Shown here: positions 27,199 through 39,902 of the stretch, in pieces
Layout of the letters: the number at the start of each line of letters is the position of its first letter
How positions within the stretch are numbered: position 1 is the first letter of the stretch
Source: Chelonoidis abingdonii
Lineage: Eukaryota > Chordata > Testudines > Testudinidae
Direction: 5' to 3'
DNA: 64,000 bases
Assembly: GCF_003597395.2 (NCBI RefSeq)
Contig: NC_133776.1
Location: 36,929,097 to 36,993,096, forward strand
Made by a program: the position numbers and the translations under genes
Notes under the pieces: model-generated
The model's input: the letters and a program-made list of their open reading frames with translations, nothing else
Database searches by the model: none
Told to the model about the DNA's origin: nothing

Positions 27199-29864
27199 TC
27201 AACTGAATATGTCAGTCTTCATTTTCTAACTCAAACTGTGATATAGAGTTGTTGAAAAGGTGCCACATTCTACCCTAGAAGAAGCTGCATTTCCTTGGTG
27301 GGTGAAATGATCTTTCTCTCTCTCTGAGTCTAATGTAGATAATATTTAGGTGCTTGGATAGATGAAAGTGGCAACTGAAGGGCTTTGATATGGTTATTAT
27401 GACTTATTTTATTACAAACAACAATAAAGAAAAGATTAAATAAAGGGGTCAACATCCTGAACAAATAATAAAAACCTACAGAGTACTGGTTATTTTTTTT
27501 ATTCCATTTTGCTTTAATAGTCAGTCATAATAAAAAGCTTCTTAACTCGGAAGTTGTATACTGAAGGGAGAGAATTTACATTAATTAAGAAATGGTGGCA
27601 TTTCCTTAATATTTGGAGATTGCTTGTCAGACAGTGGAGTCTTTCTACCTCACTTTTTTTCCCCTGTGGGTTACAAATAATGGGTTGAAAGTTATTCTGT
27701 TACTTTGCTCTATGGAAATTACTTCACTAGTTACTTGCAGAAATGTAAATAAAATGCTGTGCAGCAAACTAACACAATTATATCATTTATATATTTATTT
27801 TCGAAACTGCAAATACCTTATAATATCATAGTTCTGAGTAAAGCTTGAGGGATTCAGAATTATTGTGGTTGCTTAAATCCCACGATGTTCAAATACTGTA
27901 GACTCACATCGTCCCTGAGCCCTTCTTACCAGTTCAGACCTATAATCTACTGGTTTCATGCCTCAGGCCCAAGCATTCATTTTAGGTATTTCATATCCAC
28001 TGCAAGATACCTATTTTTCTCCTTCGGTGATCCTGTGTATATCATCATACTTTTGAGGTTCGTAGCTAGAAGATGTCATGGAATTGCAAGGTATTATATT
28101 ATTGGTACAGAACCTTTGCATGTACCTTTGTCATTCACAAGCCATCCAGAGCTGTGCTCTGCCTCTATACAAAGAGGCTTCTTGTTCTGGCTATGGGGAA
28201 CCCACAGGAAGTTATAGTAGTGACTGCTCCTTATTCTGAGCAAGGAGAGACACTTGATAGCAGTTGCTGGCCTGATTCATCTCTTGGGTTAGCTAGCAAA
28301 ATCCAGGTTGTGGGCCCCCAGCAATGGTAAAACGCACAGGAGTGTGTATCTGTGGACTAATATACCACAAATCATTGCAAAACCTTCTACCATAGGAAGC
28401 CTATAGACCCAGCTGGTATAACTTCCATAGTAGGTCAGTCTAGTCCAATGGGATACGTTAATTCAGAGGCAGGGTAAAAAAGAAGATATTACAGAAATGA
28501 ACTGTGCTGAAAGACAACAAAATGACCTATTGTATATACAGTACTAATATCTGACTCAAGAACTGTGTGCGTTCTGGCTGCAGGCAGTCTCTTGGCTGAA
28601 TAAATAGCAATTTATTACTCAAAGCAATTAGTATTATCACAGTTAAGCAAACAGTAACTTATTTTAGGATATTTTAACCCCTTGTTTACTCTTATGCCAA
28701 TTAATATGCACATTCTCTGTTCATTTCAAGCATTCTGAAGATAAAGGATTAAAGTGGCTTTGAAATGTCTATTCCCCTTTAGAATAAATTACGTATGTAT
28801 ATATTAGGATGACACATTTAACTTTGTATCAGAAAAGCCCTTTCAAGATTAGCATAAAATTATATTTGTAAATTGGAACTAGTATCTTCAGTTTTTTGGC
28901 ATCCACAATTTTTATCCTCAAACATGATTTCATGAGTCCATGAGATATAATAGTGATAGATGCGAGGCAGCAGGAAAGGTAGGACCACAACCATGGATTC
29001 TGGGAACTGCACATATGAACAGCAGGAGCTTTCAAAATTAAAAGGATTCTGCTTGTATTTTTTCCCATCCTCTCCCAAGCATAGAATTTCTGCATCGTGC
29101 TACAGCCCAAGCAAACCAAAGGTCCTAATGGCTCATGATGATCCCACATCAGCATCTTATCAGGATCCGGAAGATAATAAAACCTATAACATTGAAACAC
29201 AGGCCTAAAATGTAAGTAAAGAGCCACAAAGATCAACTCCAATGTCACTTGCTGTACCGGCCACCAGGAGCAGCTGATGCAGTGAGCAACCAACACATAC
29301 TTCCATGCAGATGAAATATTTTACTTCTGCCATATGCCTCCTCTTTAGTGACAAGAGATCAGATGCTGCTCAAGAAGTCAGGTCTCTTATGACGCAACAC
29401 TTAGTACTGCTGTGAAATGCTAGGCTTGGCTCCTTTTTTACTGAAGTCAAGTCTATAAACATAGGGTTTGATCTTGTAAACATTACATATGCAAGTTATC
29501 TCCCTTACCCACATGTGTAGTCCTGCTGAAATCACTGAGATGATTCACAGAAGTTTCCTTTGGTTTGTGCTATTATCTATACCATTTGCAAGAGAAGATT
29601 CATGTAGCCTGAAGCTCTTTCTGATACTATATTATACATCCAGCAAAATCATTTCCCAACAGACTAGCATGTAATTTTACTAATTGTTCCCCCATTAACA
29701 TAGAAAACATCTTAAAATTAAGAGATGGGTCTGAGCTCAGAATATTTGGATCCAGAGCCAGAAATTGATTTTGAATCAGGGGTTATGGCTCTTCCCTTTA
29801 CAGAGATGGGGCAGCCACCCAATTCAGAGGAGTTTAGCTTCAAGTCATAGGACATAGCAATATC
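27199..29864. other. Intronic DNA, nothing recognised
   Basis: Two open frames stand out by length (27885-28217 plus; 28829-29296 minus, 155 codons). Neither shows a domain, biased composition or flanking splice signals I can defend. 29440-29545 has a weak 'ctgctgaaatcactgagatg' relic. Confidence 0.35.
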
Positions 29865-29990
29865 CATACCAGATAGGATCCCTCATTGTCAGAACCTCTC
29901 AGTAGGCAGATGTGGGATAATCTGGTTTCCACATTAGGTCTCACCCTGACCTGTAATAGTTAGAGATAAGCTAAAGCCCTGTAGCATGAG
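29865..29990 (-). mobile_element. CR1 fragment, antisense, interrupted by a MITE
   Basis: 'cagtaggcagatgtgggata', 'atctggtttccacattaggt' and 'ctaaagccctgtagcatgag' match the same CR1 region as 63210-63310 ('gtaggcagatatggaataaa'). It stops at the insertion at 29991; I could not recognise the continuation beyond 30241. Confidence 0.75.
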
Positions 29991-30233
29991 CAGGGCTTAA
30001 ATTCAGCCAGAGCTGTCCAGAGTGGAGCTCCAGTAAATATTTTAGCCCCATGGGGCTAAAGCCCCAAGCCCCTCCCCCCCCGCAGCTAAAGCCCTGAGCT
30101 CTGGTGCCCACCCATCCCCCATTGGGGCAGAAGTCCTGATCCCTGGAACCCCCCCACACACCCACACGCCATAGAGAATTGTGGTGGGGGCATAGAGGGC
30201 TCCGGAAAATACTCCATAAGAATTTAAGCCCAA
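29991..30233. mobile_element. hAT-like MITE inserted in CR1
   Basis: The termini are CAGGGCTTAAATTC and GAATTTAAGCCCAA, 12 of 14 complementary. The flanks AGCATGAG (29983-29990) and AGCATGAT (30234-30241) match at 7 of 8. The interior is GC-rich and partly palindromic ('agccccatggggctaaag'). It is 243 bp and non-autonomous. Confidence 0.8.
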
Positions 30234-30241
30234 AGCATGAT

Positions 30242-30889
30242 GTTTAACATGTGTACAAGCATCTTCCCTCCCCACAGGCACAAAGTTTGGGGGTGATCCC
30301 AGATTGTAGCTGGGTCCATCTCTACCTACAACATCAGTGCTGATTTCTTAGATATCACATGCCAGCACTGTTAGCTGTGATTGCATTGCAACAGGAATCC
30401 TAGCAGAATTATGCACATTGCTCTTGTGAAAGTGTGACAGCCACGGCATTCCAGAAGATTTTTTGGGGGATGATGGGGAAGTCAAGGAGTCCTGGTTCTT
30501 CTGCCAGCCCTGGGCCAGGCAGCTTGTTTCCCTCCCTGGCTGCAAAGCATCCTACAAGCTGGCAGGTACCAGTGCCACACGTGTTTGGCGGTGGGTCAGC
30601 ATGGAGGGAGCTGGGATAGCTGCAGCTGTGACCTGGCTGGGCAGCATGAGATCTGAAACAGCTGAGAACCTGGGACAGAGTCAGGCAGCAGTGCCACCCG
30701 GTTAGTTGATTCCTCCCTCCCTCCCTGTTGGAAGCAGAAGCCAGGCACAGATTCTGTGGAGAATCACTCCCTGCTCCCCAGGGCTACCCCTAGCTCCCCA
30801 GTACCCTTGTGTTCCTGCCAGCTCCCCTGACTAGCTCTCAGCACCCTCCCAGGGCCTCCCACTCCCGCACCAGACATTCGCCATCCTGG
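30242..30889. other. Intronic DNA, moderately GC-rich, unclassified
   Basis: Overlapping open frames (30434-30619, 30463-30705 plus; 30348-30545 minus) lie in a GC-richer patch without splice-bounded coding evidence. It may be part of an unnamed repeat. Confidence 0.3.
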
Positions 30890-30965
30890 CCACCACTGGG
30901 GATTGAATTGAGAACTTTGGCACTAGCAGTGTTAGCCTATACAGCTTGACCTAAAGGACCATGCC
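30890..30965 (-). repeat. tRNA-like antisense fragment
   Basis: 'gggattgaattgagaacttt', 'ggcactagcagtgttagcct' and 'cttgacctaaaggaccatg' read as the complement of a tRNA-like half (B-box complement GGATTGAAT). It is a SINE head remnant, not a functional tRNA gene. Confidence 0.5.
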
Positions 30966-33900
30966 CTGCAATTGCATGTTGAAATAGATTCACTGGGCAT
31001 GAAGGGAGATACAAAACACACACACTGGACGATAGGTTACAAAAGCAGAAATTTTTAAGCTACTAATCGAGACTGTTCACAGCAGGATTGAATAAAGGGT
31101 CTAATATTTTCTCTCAAAAGAAAGGTTTACCATGCCCCTACTGATACCTATTTTTCATAATAAAAGCACTGGAAACCTACCAATAATTGGAATTTAGAGA
31201 AGGTACTTTAAAAAGAGTCTTAAAATAGAACTATGGTATATTATGTTTACAGCAAATCGTATAAAGAGATTGTATAAAGATATGCAGCTATCCTAGGGAC
31301 TCGGCAGAATTGCTCACTGACTACTCCTCAGGAAATGCAATATGCCCCTAAACGGACGGAAAGAGACAGACTAGGTGAAGCCATGGATTGCCATGGCTTG
31401 CTGGCAACACAAGTGACTACTATCTTGCTCCCCTGACAGGGGTGTAGCATTGTGTGAAATCTCACTGAGGTGGAGTATCTCCAGTGCTCTGCCCTCAGGG
31501 CTGGATGATGATGATGCTTCAGTGTCACAATCTAGAGACAGTTAAAAAACAGCCTAAAAATATTCCTAGTTTTTGAACACAGGGGAAGCTTAATTAAGAT
31601 CAGTGAAGCGAATTCTGATTGGCTACGTTTTAAAATTTTTGCAAGGGAGATGTGCAGCTAAAAGCCAAGTAATGAAAGCTCATATACTTCCTCAGAGTTT
31701 GTGAGTGACTTCAGATTAGAAACCTGCTATATGCAATATTTAAACTGAGTGAAAATTTGTGTTCACTTGAATGGAATGCATGTTTGCACCTTATCAGAAA
31801 TGGGTGGAGCTACGACAAAGTTGTACACTTGTCGCTTTCAATGGAAAATCATGTGGGGGGCAGCATCCATGATGCCTGGGTGCATGTGGATGACTGACTA
31901 AGTAATTATTGAAATGAAATATGTAAATTAATTAACATATGAAAGCCTCTAGTTGTGAATTTTAGCTGCTACAATGTTTCTATGGCTTGAATCAGTAGAC
32001 AGAGGATTCTTAGACAGATAAGACAATTTCTCATGGGAGGAAATTTATAGAAAGGAATAAAGACTTCCTTTTTGACTCAGATACTGGACAAAGTTTAGAC
32101 TTGGCACAAACAATTGAAACATGTTGGAGCTCTCGGAAGTGGGATTTGGAAGTCAAGCACAGAGGAGCTGTGCTTTGCTTGCCAAAGTATTACCTGGTCT
32201 CTAGTCTTTCCAGCAGCAGGCTTATTTCCAACAATGATTTACAGACACTTTTCTAACGCCATCTAATCAATATCATCTACTCTGCTTTTAAATATACAGC
32301 TCAAGTAGCAAGCGCAAATGGAAACATTAAGGGTTTTACATAGCATGTCAGTTCCCACAGCAGAAGGTATAGGGTGAGATTTCCAGAAGGCCAACAAAGC
32401 TGGGCCCCTGCAGCCTAATCCTGGTCTGTAAAGCAGGGGAAACACCACTGAAATCAACACAATTGAATCAGTGTGAAACCCATATGAGAACATAATCAGA
32501 CTTATAATATTTGTACACTACTACTGCTACTTCTACTACTTTAAAATAATAAATGATCCTTATCATGGTAATGCCTAGGGGGTCAACTGAAAATTGGGCC
32601 CCACCTGTGCTGTACAGCTAAAGAAAAAGAAACTGTGCCATGAAGAGATTCAAGCTACTCAGACATGACAGAGAAAGGGTAGGGAAAAGGGCTAGAACAT
32701 AAAAACAGAGGGACCAGCATGCTAACTGCAAAGAGCATATTAATTCTGAGGTTTCTTTAGTTTTATCTTGCAAAGGTAGTAGGTTGGAGCAAATAGCCAG
32801 TGGCAGAATGTTCAGAGTGAAAACTGCAGAGAATAGCTTGAGACATCAGTATCCATACACTCCACTCCCTGGCTTGAGTTGCTTCTCAGGCTGGCTTCTC
32901 CCTGAAGCCATGTGAGTGGAATGCTACCTGGGTCCTAGTGCCCCCATAGGGTTTCTTACCTGCAGTTCTGGGTGAAGGGGATGAGGAGGAGGAATGAGGG
33001 CCCTGCTGGTTTTGATGTCACCACCTCCTTCCAGGGCAGCTGTAACTGCTTGAATTGCTTTCTGCAGCTACTCTGCCAGCTGCACTCTTTAGGCAGTCCC
33101 TCACCCTTAAAGAAAGCCCCGCCCCCCCAGGTTTGTTGCATGAAAATCAGGTCATTGTGTGCAAATGCCTGTGTAAACAGAAGAATACAGGGTTTTGCCT
33201 ACACAAACAGGTGTGTTCTCAAATATTTCAGGTGCATTTTTAGATGCTGCATTGAAAACTGACCCTTAATACATAGGTATCCCATTCAACTTTAAAATGA
33301 AAAGTTGCTGATGTGCTGTGTTTTAGTAGTAATTTATGTGATTCAAAATTTGGGGCCAGATTTTCATCTATAACTGAGGAAGGCACAGTGTGAGTCTGAA
33401 GGAGCTGCAAAGGTAGCATAAAGCCCACCTTGGTACTTCCCTGGTCATGGGACCCCTGCATATAGGGCTGATCTGCAGGCACAGTCAGAACAGCATGATA
33501 GCTGCTCTAATTTACTACAGCTGCTAACTGTCCCCAGCTAGAAAGCTCCTGGCTGCACCCTGGCCACATCCCATCCACCATTAGGAGGGAAATGTAGTGT
33601 CTCTACATTACTAGAGAATCCCCTTTCCACTGGAATATTCCTCCCAGAGCCCATTATCTTGGCTTTATAGCCAGAATATGTCAGCAGCATGGTGCAAAGT
33701 GGCGGCACCATCCACGAACTAGCCCATTATATTTTGGAAGCAAAATACCCACTCATTCGTTGATAGCCACCATATGAAATAAATGTATCGTATCTCAGCT
33801 CCACCTGCTTCTTGTACCTTGCAAAATTACTGCAACCTCTGAAAATTAAGCACATTTTTCAGAGGTGTGACTGTATATGGACATTATACAGAATGCAATG

Positions 33901-36900
33901 CACAATGTGCAATGCATCTCATATGGTTTTGAAAATAGAGTCTGTTCTCTCACTCTCCCCTCCCCACCCCCCGACTGGTCTCAAGCTGATAAAACAACCG
34001 AATCAAATACTGTACATCAATACTGGCAGCTTTCAGAGTCGCTTTGCATGCAAGCCTAAAGGGCGGCAGGGGCTTGTTCAGTAACATTCAAATTTCCCAA
34101 TGAACAGCTCTCTGTGGCTCTCTTCATGGCACATCTATTCATAACAAAATGATAGTTATCACCACAAGAGAATATTACATACTTTATGCCTACATTTGAA
34201 AATAAAAAGAAATCTTTCCCTGCCTTGATGGATGCCAGTTATTAAGCCAGTTTTGTCAGATGGATGGTTATAATAAACTAAGCACCTATACTGAGAGAAA
34301 ATAGGTGAAAACGGAAATTGTATTTTTATAAACAAAGGTGATTTAAAATTGCATGGCACAATGTGAGAATATGGTTAATATTAGCTCACTGAAAGAAACT
34401 AGCCAGCAAAGGACTGCATGTCATTTACATGTACTTACCATAATGCTCCAGCATAAAATTCATATTAAGAAGCAAATTCTGCCTGCTGACACGTGCATGC
34501 ATCTCCCACTGAAATCAATGAGAGTCGTGCATGTGCACAAGGCAACATTTGATTTTAAATTTTCTTCCCCTATATATTCACAAAGGCTAAGAAAACGGGA
34601 TGCTTATTCTCTTAAGTATTAGAAGCATGAACCAAAGTCCATTGAAGTAAATCCTATAGGGCCTTAAACACAGAGCTTCATGGTCAGAAATGAAATACCT
34701 GCTATGGCTATAATAATTGCAGGTAAACAGATTACCTTGAAAAAAATCAGTATGTGTTGAATTTCTGTCGCTCAGAAATTGCCTCTGCAAATGGAAAGAA
34801 AGTGGAGCTACTGTAGCTGACTGGCATCCTTCTTATATAACCCAAAGGATTTTCAGTACAGCTTGCGAAGCTGCAGTGAAATGAAATCCATGCCCAATTC
34901 AGCAAAAAGTGTTGTCTTCCATGCTGTGAAAGTCTGTATGAGGCTCTGGCTTTTTCAAGTATTCCAGAAAAAAAAAAAAAACCCACTGTAAGGGGAGCTA
35001 AGCCATGGCATTAGTTGAATTATACCTATGTATGCTCCACATTTGAACTTCCCAAATTAATGTTTGCTGTTTGTTGTGATGGTGTGACATTGCATCCAGA
35101 ACAGAGTGGGATGCTGTAGTTAAATGAAGTCTGAGCAGCATTTTACAAAAACGGTGTCAAAGAGCACAACATTGTTTTGTTCTTTTTGTTGGGTTAAGGA
35201 TTATTTCTATTACTAATTTTGCAAGATTGCTGGCAAAACTTTCAGGGATTTAGGCCTTTTTGAAAATTTTACCCTAGAGCAATAAGTTCTATTCAATGAT
35301 GTCTTAATCCAGGCCAGAATTTAAGGAGGCCCTGTGTGAATACACTAGGTATCACAGGCCAGTTCAGTCAGTCTGGGAACTAGGAAGTATTAAAGGACAG
35401 CCGCACATCCAGTAGCTTCAACACAGACAGCTTTGCATTCGTTACAGCGGAGTCCTATAGCTTCTCTGTTTAGAGGAAGACCACTAAACACTTCTTCCCA
35501 CCCCCTCCTCAGTGAACAGATAGACAATAATTACTGTAATACTGCACACCTATTACTGTGCTCTTTCTTGCACAGGCAGCAGAATGTTTACTTTTTGGTA
35601 GGATGACCCAAAAGCAAATCATTTTAAGAGTTAGATAGAAATTTCTTAGGCTGGAGAGGCCTATGCATATACATGTCCTGTTCCTTCCATGGTTGCTCTG
35701 TTCATATTCTGTGTACATGGAGGCTAAAAACAGCTTCCAAGGAAATATATTTTAGTCTAGTTTTACACATGAACTTTGCATAAAAATCAAATATAGTAAA
35801 TAAAAGGTTAATGAGTTCTGGACAATACATGGGCTAAGCTGGAGTCCATGTGAGCAGCTGTACTCCTGGGAATACTGGAGAGTCAAAATATAAGTAATGT
35901 CCTAGTCTACACACTAGTGCTGGACCTGTACACATCTGTGGAATAGTGTGTGTTATCTCCTGAACTGAAGAGATCTGAAGATAGCAAGGTTATACATAGA
36001 AACCCGTTACAGTAAGTTTCTGTATGTGGCTAGACTAGTGCATTGTTCTGTAGACAGGATTTTCCTTTCTATTGTATACTAAATAAAGGCTAGCCATTTT
36101 GTTAAATAAAAGCAAATGGATACTTTATGGCTCAATGCATAATGAATGCTTTGTTTGGCAGGAGCAGGAAGATCAGAGGTACAGGGAAGAGGGACCACTA
36201 AAGTATTGCCAGTCCCAAACGTACAATAATCCTGTGTTACGTCTCAAAAAATAAAACAGAACAACACAACAAATCATGAGATTGGCTTAAAATCATGTTT
36301 TTTAAAAAATACTAAATTGTAAGTGCTTTTAGCCTTCCAGTTTTTGAGCTTCCCTCCCTGCCACCTAGGCCATTATTCAGTCAGGTCCATCCTATGCTGG
36401 GAGGTAAAGCCATAGGAAGCCATAATGCAAGGACAGTAATGCTGAAGGCAAAATCTGAACTTGCCCTGAATTCAGAACCCAAGTGTTACCTCAAGAAAGA
36501 GGAGGAAACTCAAAGAAAAGGTTTGCTTGCAAATCTTCTTGAAACCAAACCCACAACATTTTGGACTCGTATTACAGCTGTAGGTACGCACAGCTACCCG
36601 TGTGGAGAGGTAGTTTATTATCACTGTACCTGTCAATTTCTTCAAAACACTTTTGATTTAAACCTAAAATTAACTGAAGCAATTGGACCCCTATTTCATG
36701 AAAACACAATATGCTGGAAAATATCACCAAGGAAATAGCATTCTGCATTGCTAGGGTGAGAAACTGGGTGGTCTAATGAGACTTTTCCATGTCTACAACT
36801 ATAATTCCCGAGTTGCTGATAAAAATAAATATGAATTATAATTTTTATAGTACTTATGAGTCCTTTAGGCTTATGCTCATTAGTGTGTCTTTATTCCCCT

Positions 36901-37940
36901 TCAAGCTGAGTGGAAGAACAATTAGATTCTTTTTTATCAGCAGTATTGTGGAACACACACATACATAATTTTGATTTACAGAATGTGACAGGCAATCAAT
37001 ATGTGTCAGAGAAGACCCACATCAACAAAAAGATTTGTGATAGCTGTATTGGAGTTGTTTCTTTTTCAGACCTGAACAGGGTATTTTCTTCATTCAGCAA
37101 ATACAGTAGGAATATCAGACCACCTGAAATCTATGCTAAGAGCAGATATACTACCTTAAAATGTAGTAAAAGTGAATAGCACTGGCTTTAATGATTAACT
37201 CCAGGAGAAAAACATGGCAATGTCTTCATGGAATCATGCGGTGCACAACAGAAAAAAGGGGAAGCAGACAGATGATAGAGCCCGTTATTATAATTTCCCA
37301 CTTATATACTGCAAATAGTACAAAGTGACAGCTAGAAATACACTTGTGTGTCAGAAATACATGGCATATGACAGAGGTACAATAAAATTGTTTTGGGCCC
37401 CAAAAATGATGAACTGATGCAGAAGTCAAAAAAATAAAAAAAATAGTCTATGAATACTTTTTACTTTTATTCAAAGTAGAAAATACTGGAGAGAAATTAA
37501 AGACCAAAGTCCCTGTTTATTAATGATGGGAAATGGTTATGACAGCAGTTAAAGATACTTTTTAAAAATCTATAGACATGACTTTCATATAAGGTTTAAG
37601 TCAGTCATTACATCTTTAACAGAGAGAATTAGATAAGTAGTGTTAGAACGTAATATCAGAGGCTATGGAAGAGATAGACATTTGTTTCCCATATGTCAAA
37701 GTGGATAAAGTCACTAGCATTTTGCTTTTGGAACCAGAGGTCAAGTCCAGCTTAATAGACTTGTATAATTCATCACCGCATTCACCTTTGCCCTTTTGGT
37801 GATACTCTCAGTCCCCACTGACTGCACCGTCTATAGACATCTCTATTTGATCCCCGTACCAACAAAGCTTGGAACTCCTACTTCCCAGAAACACCCTAGT
37901 TCAGTTCTAATAGCTGTGTTTATTTCCATCCAGGGTCACA
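30966..37940. other. Long intronic stretch, mostly nothing recognised
   Basis: No exon with splice sites was found. Small items: a hairpin-like relic at 34493-34537 ('tctcccactgaaatcaatga' flanked by 'gtgcatgca' and 'cgtgcatgtg'), a poly-A run at about 34969-34982, and a GC-richer patch at 32930-33130. A 114-codon frame at 36394-36738 has no domain I recognise. Confidence 0.4.
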
Positions 37941-38306
37941 TAATTAGAGCTGTGTGGGAACCGGAATTTCCATTTCTGGATCAGAATGGGAAAAAAAGAA
38001 TGATTTTGCATTATATGAATTTTTAAAAACAATGTTATTTCAGGTCAAATCAACATATTTTCAATAAAACATTTAATTTGAATTGACTTTTTTTAAAAAT
38101 GTAAAGTATGTTTCAAAAAGTCTTGATATGAAAAACCAATCTGTTCTTACATTTTAAAATACAACACTTCCAGCTTAAATAGATGCTTTTACTTTGCAAA
38201 CTTTTCCCTATATGAATTTTTGTTGAAATGAACAAAGTTCTCACAGAACATTTCAGTTTCAATGAAACACCATTTTACAAAAGGAATCTGTTTCAGCCAG
38301 CTCCAC
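37941..38306. repeat. Degenerate AT-rich palindromic element
   Basis: It begins with 'agagctgtgtgggaaccgga' and ends with 'tttcagccagctccacc', complementary outer words. The A/T-rich body ('tttcaataaaacatttaatt', 'aacatttcagtttcaatgaa') resembles 1886-2325, 9515-9715 and 20660-21040. Confidence 0.5.
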
Positions 38307-38323
38307 CCACCTTTTCTAGATAC

Positions 38324-39706
38324 AGTAGAACCTCAGAGAATGAACACATTGGGAATGGAGTTTGTTTATAACTCTGAATAAAATGTTATGGTTGTTCTTT
38401 CAAAAGTTTACAACTGAACATTGACTTAATACAGCTTTGAAACTTTCCTGTTGTCATAAACAGATAAGAAAAGTTAATAGCACAGAAGTACTTTATATCT
38501 CTTTGACTATAAAGGATTAACAAGTTCAGTAAGCCTGGCTGTCACCTGACCAGAGGAGGACCACCATCAGGAACAGGATAACTTTCCAAATCTTTGAGGA
38601 GGAATTTCTTTTCTGTGTGGCTGTTAGAATTTTGGTTGTTGTTCACTCTCTGGGGCTCAGGAGGGACAAGATGTGCAAGCAGGTTTCTCCTCCAATCTCC
38701 TTGATACAGGTTCTTACAGATTCCAAAAGTAAGTACTAGGTCAGATGGTGCAAGTTCAGGCTTATGTTTGTTTTCTTTATTTGGCAAATGTCATTATTGC
38801 TGGAAGAGGAGTGTAATTGTGGCATTTGCTGAAAGAGTTAAAATTTGTATTTGCTGAAAGGATTTTAATTTGTATTGGAAATACTTAGGCGAGTAGGGTA
38901 TTCCTAGTGCCTATACTGAGAAAAACCCTTACCTATCCATTTTAAAAATTTACCAGATAGATTTTTACTGCGTTTTTTTTCCTCTCTTTAATTAAAAGTT
39001 TCTTCTGTTTAAGAACCTGATTGTTTTTATTCGTGGTGAGACCCCAGAGGACCTGGTCTGGATTCACCAGGAATTGTGGGAGAATCAGAAGGAAGGGCGA
39101 GAGAGAGCTAATTTCTTCTCTGTGTCAGGATACTGTCTCTCTCCAGGAGAGTCTGGGAGGATTCAAGGAGTTTGAATCACAGTGATCTTCCAGGGTAACC
39201 CAGGGAGGGGAAGCCTGGAAGAGGCAACGGTGGGGGAAAGGGTTTACTTTCCTTGTGTTAAGATCCAGAGGATCTGGGTCTTGGGGTTCCCCGGGCAAGG
39301 TTTTGGGGGGACCAGAGTGTACCAGGCACTGGAATTCCTGGTTGGTGGCAGCGCTACAGGTTCTAAGCTGGTAATTAGCTTAGAGGAATTCATGCTGGTA
39401 CCCCATCTTTTGGACGCTAAGGTTCAGAGTGGGGAATTGTACCATGACACCCGTCCAGAAGAAAAATGCTGTTTTAACCATACTAATTGAAATGAAACAA
39501 GCACAGAAATAGTTTCCTTATATTGTGAATTTTTTTAAAACTTTCTCTTTTTTAGTAGTTTACATATAATGCAGTACTGTACAGTACAGTGTTTGCTTGT
39601 TTTTTTTCCCTTCTGCTGCCTGATTGCGTAATTCTGTTTCCAAATGAGGTGTGTGGTTGACCAGTCAGTTCGTAATTCTGGTGTTTGTAACTCTGAGGTT
39701 CTTCTG
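38324..39706. mobile_element. Tigger/pogo-like element, split by an LTR
   Basis: The left terminus CAGTAGAACCTCAGAGA (38324-38340) and the right terminus CTCTGAGGTTCTTCTG (39691-39706) are inverted repeats. They are flanked by TA on both sides (38322-38323 and 39707-39708), as for Tc1/mariner-type transposition. Removing the LTR and one target copy leaves about 380 bp, so it is non-autonomous. Words such as 'gacttaatacagctttgaaa' and 'cagaagaaaaatgctg' sit on either side of the LTR and belong to the same element. Confidence 0.9.
38452..39449 (+). mobile_element. Solo LTR of an LTR retroelement, complete
   Basis: It starts TGTCATAAAC and ends GTACCATGACA, so the first and last six bases are inverted (TGTCAT/ATGACA). 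The flanks CCTGT (38447-38451) and CCCGT (39450-39454) are a 5-bp target duplication with one change. It is 998 bp long, with no internal region and no second LTR. Inside are a 25-bp tandem repeat (38824-38848 and 38849-38873) and a T-rich part followed by 'tttaattaaaagtttcttct'. Its last 270 bp match 1-264. I recognise the turtle family by its ending 'aggttcagagtggggaattg'. The family (ERV or Gypsy) is undecided. Confidence 0.88.
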
Positions 39707-39760
39707 TATTAAGACTGTTTATCCTCCTGCATTTGCTACATTTTCTACTTTTAGGCTAGC

Positions 39761-39902
39761 TTAGGGGTTGGCAACCTTGAGCACATGGCCCATCAAGGTA
39801 TCCACTGGCAGGCTGCGAGGCATTTTGTTTATGTTGACTGTCTGCAGGCATGGCCGCCCACAGTTTCCAGTGGCCGTGTTTCACCATTCCCAGCCAATTT
39901 TA
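39761..39902. mobile_element. hAT MITE fragment
   Basis: 'aggggttggcaaccttgagc', 'acatggcccatcaaggtatc' and 'ccactggcaggctgcgaggc' are the start of a common reptile hAT element (CAGGGGTTGGCAACC terminus). The other terminus is missing. Confidence 0.8.

Noticed and set aside
28829..29296. 155-codon minus-strand frame
   Set aside because: It is long for chance, but there is no recognisable domain and no reliable splice signals. A second frame on the same strand and one on the other strand overlap it.
30890..30965. Possible tRNA gene (also at 23810-23900 and 11660-11735)
   Set aside because: Only half a tRNA-like structure is present, embedded in SINE or CR1 wording, so these are retroposon heads and not tRNA genes.
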